Positions 60,455-64,000 of a stretch of 64,000 bases of DNA are shown here, piece after piece. Below the pieces are notes generated by a model. That model did not search any database and was not told the DNA's origin. It saw only the letters and a program-made list of their open reading frames with translations. Source of the stretch: Coffea arabica (Eukaryota > Streptophyta > Magnoliopsida > Gentianales > Rubiaceae); contig NC_092323.1 in NCBI RefSeq assembly GCF_036785885.1, positions 11,230,501-11,294,500 on the forward strand, written 5' to 3'. The translations under genes were made by a program, and so were the position numbers. Position 1 is the first letter of the stretch. The number at the start of each line of letters is the position of its first letter.

Positions 60455-62399
60455 ATCAAAATAAGAAAAAAAAATATGAAAGCTACTTTATATTGAAACA
60501 AAAAAAATTTAATATTTCCCATTGAACGGACAACCTATGAAAATTACAATGTTCTGCACTCAGCCACTGTCTACGTTGGGTTGGGTTGATTTTGCGGGAG
60601 GCGAAGCCGAAACAGCAGCCCAAGCAATGACACTAGAAAAAGAGACGGAGGCGTCCAATTTTGTGTTTCCTAAAATCAGGGCAACAATAAAGGCTGACCC
60701 AAAAAAAAAAAAAAAAAACTTGCTTTTGCGAGTATCCAAAGTGGGAAAAGTTATTTATCTTTGTGCAACAAACATACTATTATTGTTTTCTTTTGAAAAG
60801 TCCAGCAAAGATTAGTTGTGGACGTCTGTTCTATTTATTCTTATGTCTCATTTGTGTATATCTATAATATTCTGACTCAGTAGCAGAATTAGGACCCAAC
60901 AGTGGGGGCAATTCCTACGATTAAGACAAATTTTTTGTTAAAAAATTTTAATAACCAGTACGATAGTTGTGTGAATTTTGTTAAAATTATATAATATTTT
61001 ACAATAATAACAACTAGATGACAATTTTTTTTGTACGGTAGATAACAAAAATTTTTACATTTATTTTTATGTACTAAAGTTTTGAATCCTAAATTGCCAA
61101 CTAGTATTTGACTTCATTTGAAACATGCGATTATTTATAAACTAAGTGATAGCAATAGACTTCAAGAACTCAAAAGGGCAAAATAAAAGAATGTAGGAAA
61201 TTTTAAAAATTTTAGAGAGGGGGTGCAATTATAGGATAGGATTGAAAAATTAAAAAAATTTTAGTCAATTTTAAAAATTCTTCAGAGTTCAAGGGAAAAA
61301 CCTTTCTTGTTGTCGCTTTGGATTTGATTATGACCAGACTTTACCCAAATCTTTTAAATTTTATCTGCATATAACCGAGTATTATTTATCAGTTATCGTT
61401 AAAATCTTAAACTCTATTTGGATAATATTTGGAAAGAATGAACTTAAACTATAGTTACAGTTACATTAAAATCAGTCCATGGATTAATATAAGTTTGACT
61501 GTTTGTTTGCATCCGATCTTAGATTCTCTATATTTGTGTACACTAGACGTATATTCTTCTTTGTTTCCTTTGGACATAGACAATTGGTCAGTAAAACAAA
61601 CTTTTGGTCAAATTTTTGAAGGGAAAATTTGGAAAAAGACAATAGGAAATATTAGTATTCAAAAGCTGGGGTGTAAATTTTGAAAAAAAATTGTTAGGTA
61701 GAATAAAGGTTATAGTTCATAAATAACAAATTTATTTTGTAAAATATGTGAAATGACCAAGACTTGTGAGTGTACGTGCACTTGCACCATATGTGCACAT
61801 GTGAGTATACATATGTGCACATATGTCGATATAAATGTGGATATTTGGACGTGTATATATATTTAAGAAATTGTCTATCTTTATTTATTAGGACATTTCA
61901 ATTCAATGAAATACACGTTATGATGAAAAGAATTCAGTCATTTAACAATAAATTTATTACCTATGTTAATTGGTAAATAATGACCCATACCCTGTTAAAA
62001 AATTCACCCGAAGTCACACTCATCTTATGAATTTTTAATTTCTCTATTCCCATTTTCTAAATTTTTCCAAGTTTGAAAAGTTATTAGCATGGCTTGTTTT
62101 TTCTCATGAAGTACATTGGTTTTGGTCTCGATGAAGTACATTGGTTGAGGTACATAAAGGAGTGCAAAATTTTGCTTCAAAGAGGTGCATTTCATTTCTA
62201 ATAGGATCTGTTGCACTAGAAAACTAAACAATTTTGTCAATTTGGACTCAAAGAAAAGTAGAAAACATGCTGACCGCTCTACAAGACACTTTTGTAGTGG
62301 TCTGAGATTCAGCTGACGTAAACCAAAGTTTCAATGACCACTTTCCTAGTACTCTTCCTGGATTATCACTGAGTAGAGCTGAGGGAGCGAACAACAGTT
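60455..62399. other. Intergenic, no gene seen
   Basis: AT-rich; an alternating GTGCACATATG-type stretch at about 61770-61830. Open frames at 60522-60815 and 61429-61683 have no recognisable domains. Confidence 0.35.
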
Positions 62400-62620
62400 G
62401 AATATATTAGACTAAAAAAAAAAGAAAAAAGAAAAGAGGCGGCTGCTGCGGCGACTGAGGTGGGGAATTGCTGCTCCTACGTGGCGTCGGACTGTCGGCG
62501 GTCGGCGGCATTGCTTCATTGTAAGCTAATTCTTCCAACGCTCCGAACGATGCGATAGATGCTTTTCTCAACTCTCGCGGCTGCAAATGCCTTTACTCTC
62601 AGATCGAGGTTTCCTTTTAA
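62400..62620 (+). promoter_or_regulatory. GC-rich patch, possible promoter and first exon
   Basis: GC-rich in AT-rich surroundings, with CTACGTGGCG (ACGTGG, an ABRE/G-box-like core) near 62477 and GTCGGCGGTCGGCGGC near 62494-62509. An ATG at 62559 opens MLFSTLAAANAFTLRS before a possible donor at 62609; the peptide looks like an organelle-targeting start. No second exon could be identified, so a gene is only suspected. Confidence 0.25.
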
Positions 62621-64000
62621 CTTAATACAGAGTAAAATCAATAAATGCATGCGTTTTTTTTTCCCTCGCGTTCTTTTATGTATCTGCATGTGAAATGAGC
62701 TGATAAGAGGAATGAGCAATGGAGATGCTTCAAAGTACAATTCAATTGATAGTCGTGATTAGTGTAATTTATTTTAATACATATTTTTTCGGTTGAAGAG
62801 TTAAGATGAGAATATGTGATATTTTAGTAAATTTCTGGAGTTTAGGCGTTGCTTACTTGTTTAGGCATTGAGAGATAAATTCAGGGAAGCGAAAAGATGT
62901 TGCTTGACATGAAATGTCATCAAATTGAGGTGAAAGATTACTATATTTGGATCATAGGCAAAAATGAAGCATCTTTCAAAAAGTTTCAGTTTTGAATTGA
63001 TTTTTGCTATGTATATTCTACTGTATTTGGAATATCTAATAGTGATAGAAACAAATTAATGGTAGTCTGGATGGGAATGCTTCACTGTATTGTAGAACAA
63101 TATTATGATTCATGCTTCGAAAACTAAATGCAAAATGCCACAGATTAGAATACAATGCAGTAAATGAAAAGCCTTGTTAGTTGCAATCTTATTGAACTTC
63201 ACTTCTTGATCCAAAACCATAGGCCTCAACAGATGATAACTATTATCACCTGAAGCATGGTTTTTATGCTATAATCCTTCCCTTTCTCGAGTCCATCATG
63301 TGAGATGATTGAGTCTTCAGTCATTAACAAGGTAGTTCCTAAGGTCTGTTGTACATAGACATCACACCAAACAGAATGGATGGGTATCTAGCTCTCCCCT
63401 AATTCTCTTGTGGTTCAGTTTTCTGTGGTACTTTGCAAGTTGGTCAAATTAGGTCAGGTAGAGTGTTGGCTTCATGCTCTATCTATTGTATAAAGCAAGT
63501 TTCCCCATTTTTCGGAGAGCAGCAAACTTGTACGAACTTGTGTGTTTGAATTCATTTCAGTCAATGTGGTTGATGGCAAAAACCTCTTGCTGCTAAAAAA
63601 GACTAACTTTTTGTTCAATGTGAGCCATGTTGCTGCTATATCATCGAGTAGTAGTTCCACTAGTTGAATCCCAATTAAACTTTTTGCATGGAAGCAAACT
63701 TGGGAAGGATTTCTTGAATTCTTTATCTTTCTTGCTAATTCTGCATATTATTAGTCTTTTCATTTAACAAACTTACTTATTAAATTAGAGCTCAGCAGTC
63801 TTTGTAAACACCAACAATCAGTATTCTATTCTAGTCATACTTTCATCTTTAATATGATAAAGGTATCTCACACTAAGTTCTTGTTTGCAAATTTGTGTAG
63901 TTGTCTCTCTCTGCTACAAACTTGTGTGATCAGGACGCGTGTGCTATCCATGGTTTGTTCATCATTTCCTGATGATTCATGATTATCAACGAATTTATGT
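62621..64000. other. Right edge, no gene seen
   Basis: AT-rich sequence without recognisable coding exons in either strand. It could be intron sequence of a gene starting near 62.5 kb and continuing past the window. Confidence 0.3.

Noticed and set aside
60522-60815. 97-aa open frame
   Set aside because: Has an A-run coding polylysine, no domain and no neighbouring exon.

Overview
This window is nuclear DNA from a flowering plant. The genes have plant-specific architectures, the intergenic DNA is AT-rich, and it is full of small plant-type transposons (hAT, Mutator, PIF/Harbinger, Stowaway, Helitron, tRNA-type SINEs). A eudicot, possibly an asterid such as Rubiaceae, is my guess from the repeat style and ERF sequences; the sequence does not prove it.

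Layout. 0.6-3.0 kb: one C2H2 zinc-finger repressor gene on the minus strand, with a TATA-type promoter about 1.6 kb upstream of its start codon, implying introns in its 5' leader. 4.9-12.1 kb: repeats only, including a SINE split by a hAT element, with both sets of target duplications intact. 15.8-46.4 kb: four intronless ethylene-response-factor genes, all on the minus strand, all of the ERF1/group IXc type with an AP2/ERF DNA-binding domain and a C-terminal EDLL activation motif. They fall into two subtypes in the order A (15.8 kb), B (29.5 kb), A' (37.8 kb), B' (45.8 kb), which fits duplication of an A-B pair. The gaps hold an old Harbinger copy, a Helitron with an internal 521-bp tandem duplication, a Mutator-type element, SINEs and hAT elements. 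51.8-58.7 kb: a roughly 6.9 kb segment with both Helitron termini, carrying decayed pieces of an acetylornithine deacetylase gene (several exons with introns) and of a PEX12-like peroxin gene. 59.3-60.5 kb: a second, shorter Helitron-like segment. 60.5-64 kb: no gene I can support, apart from a GC-rich patch near 62.4-62.6 kb that may be a promoter or first exon.

The most unusual observation is a set of short GC-rich sequence blocks standing out of the AT-rich DNA upstream of the ERF genes (near 22.16, 27.11, 33.05, 42.46 and 48.28 kb). They share a core close to CCGTCGGCGG, usually with TTGACC or a variant nearby. A second block type occurs once upstream of each B-type gene (33.9 and 49.5 kb). 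They contain CCGCCGAC or GCCGCC-like cores, which are the kinds of sites AP2/ERF proteins bind, and TTGAC, the WRKY W-box core. I infer either co-duplicated distal control modules of a self-regulating ERF cluster or remnants of a lost co-duplicated gene. The four ERFs probably act in jasmonate, ethylene or defence transcription, but the sequence does not show their targets.
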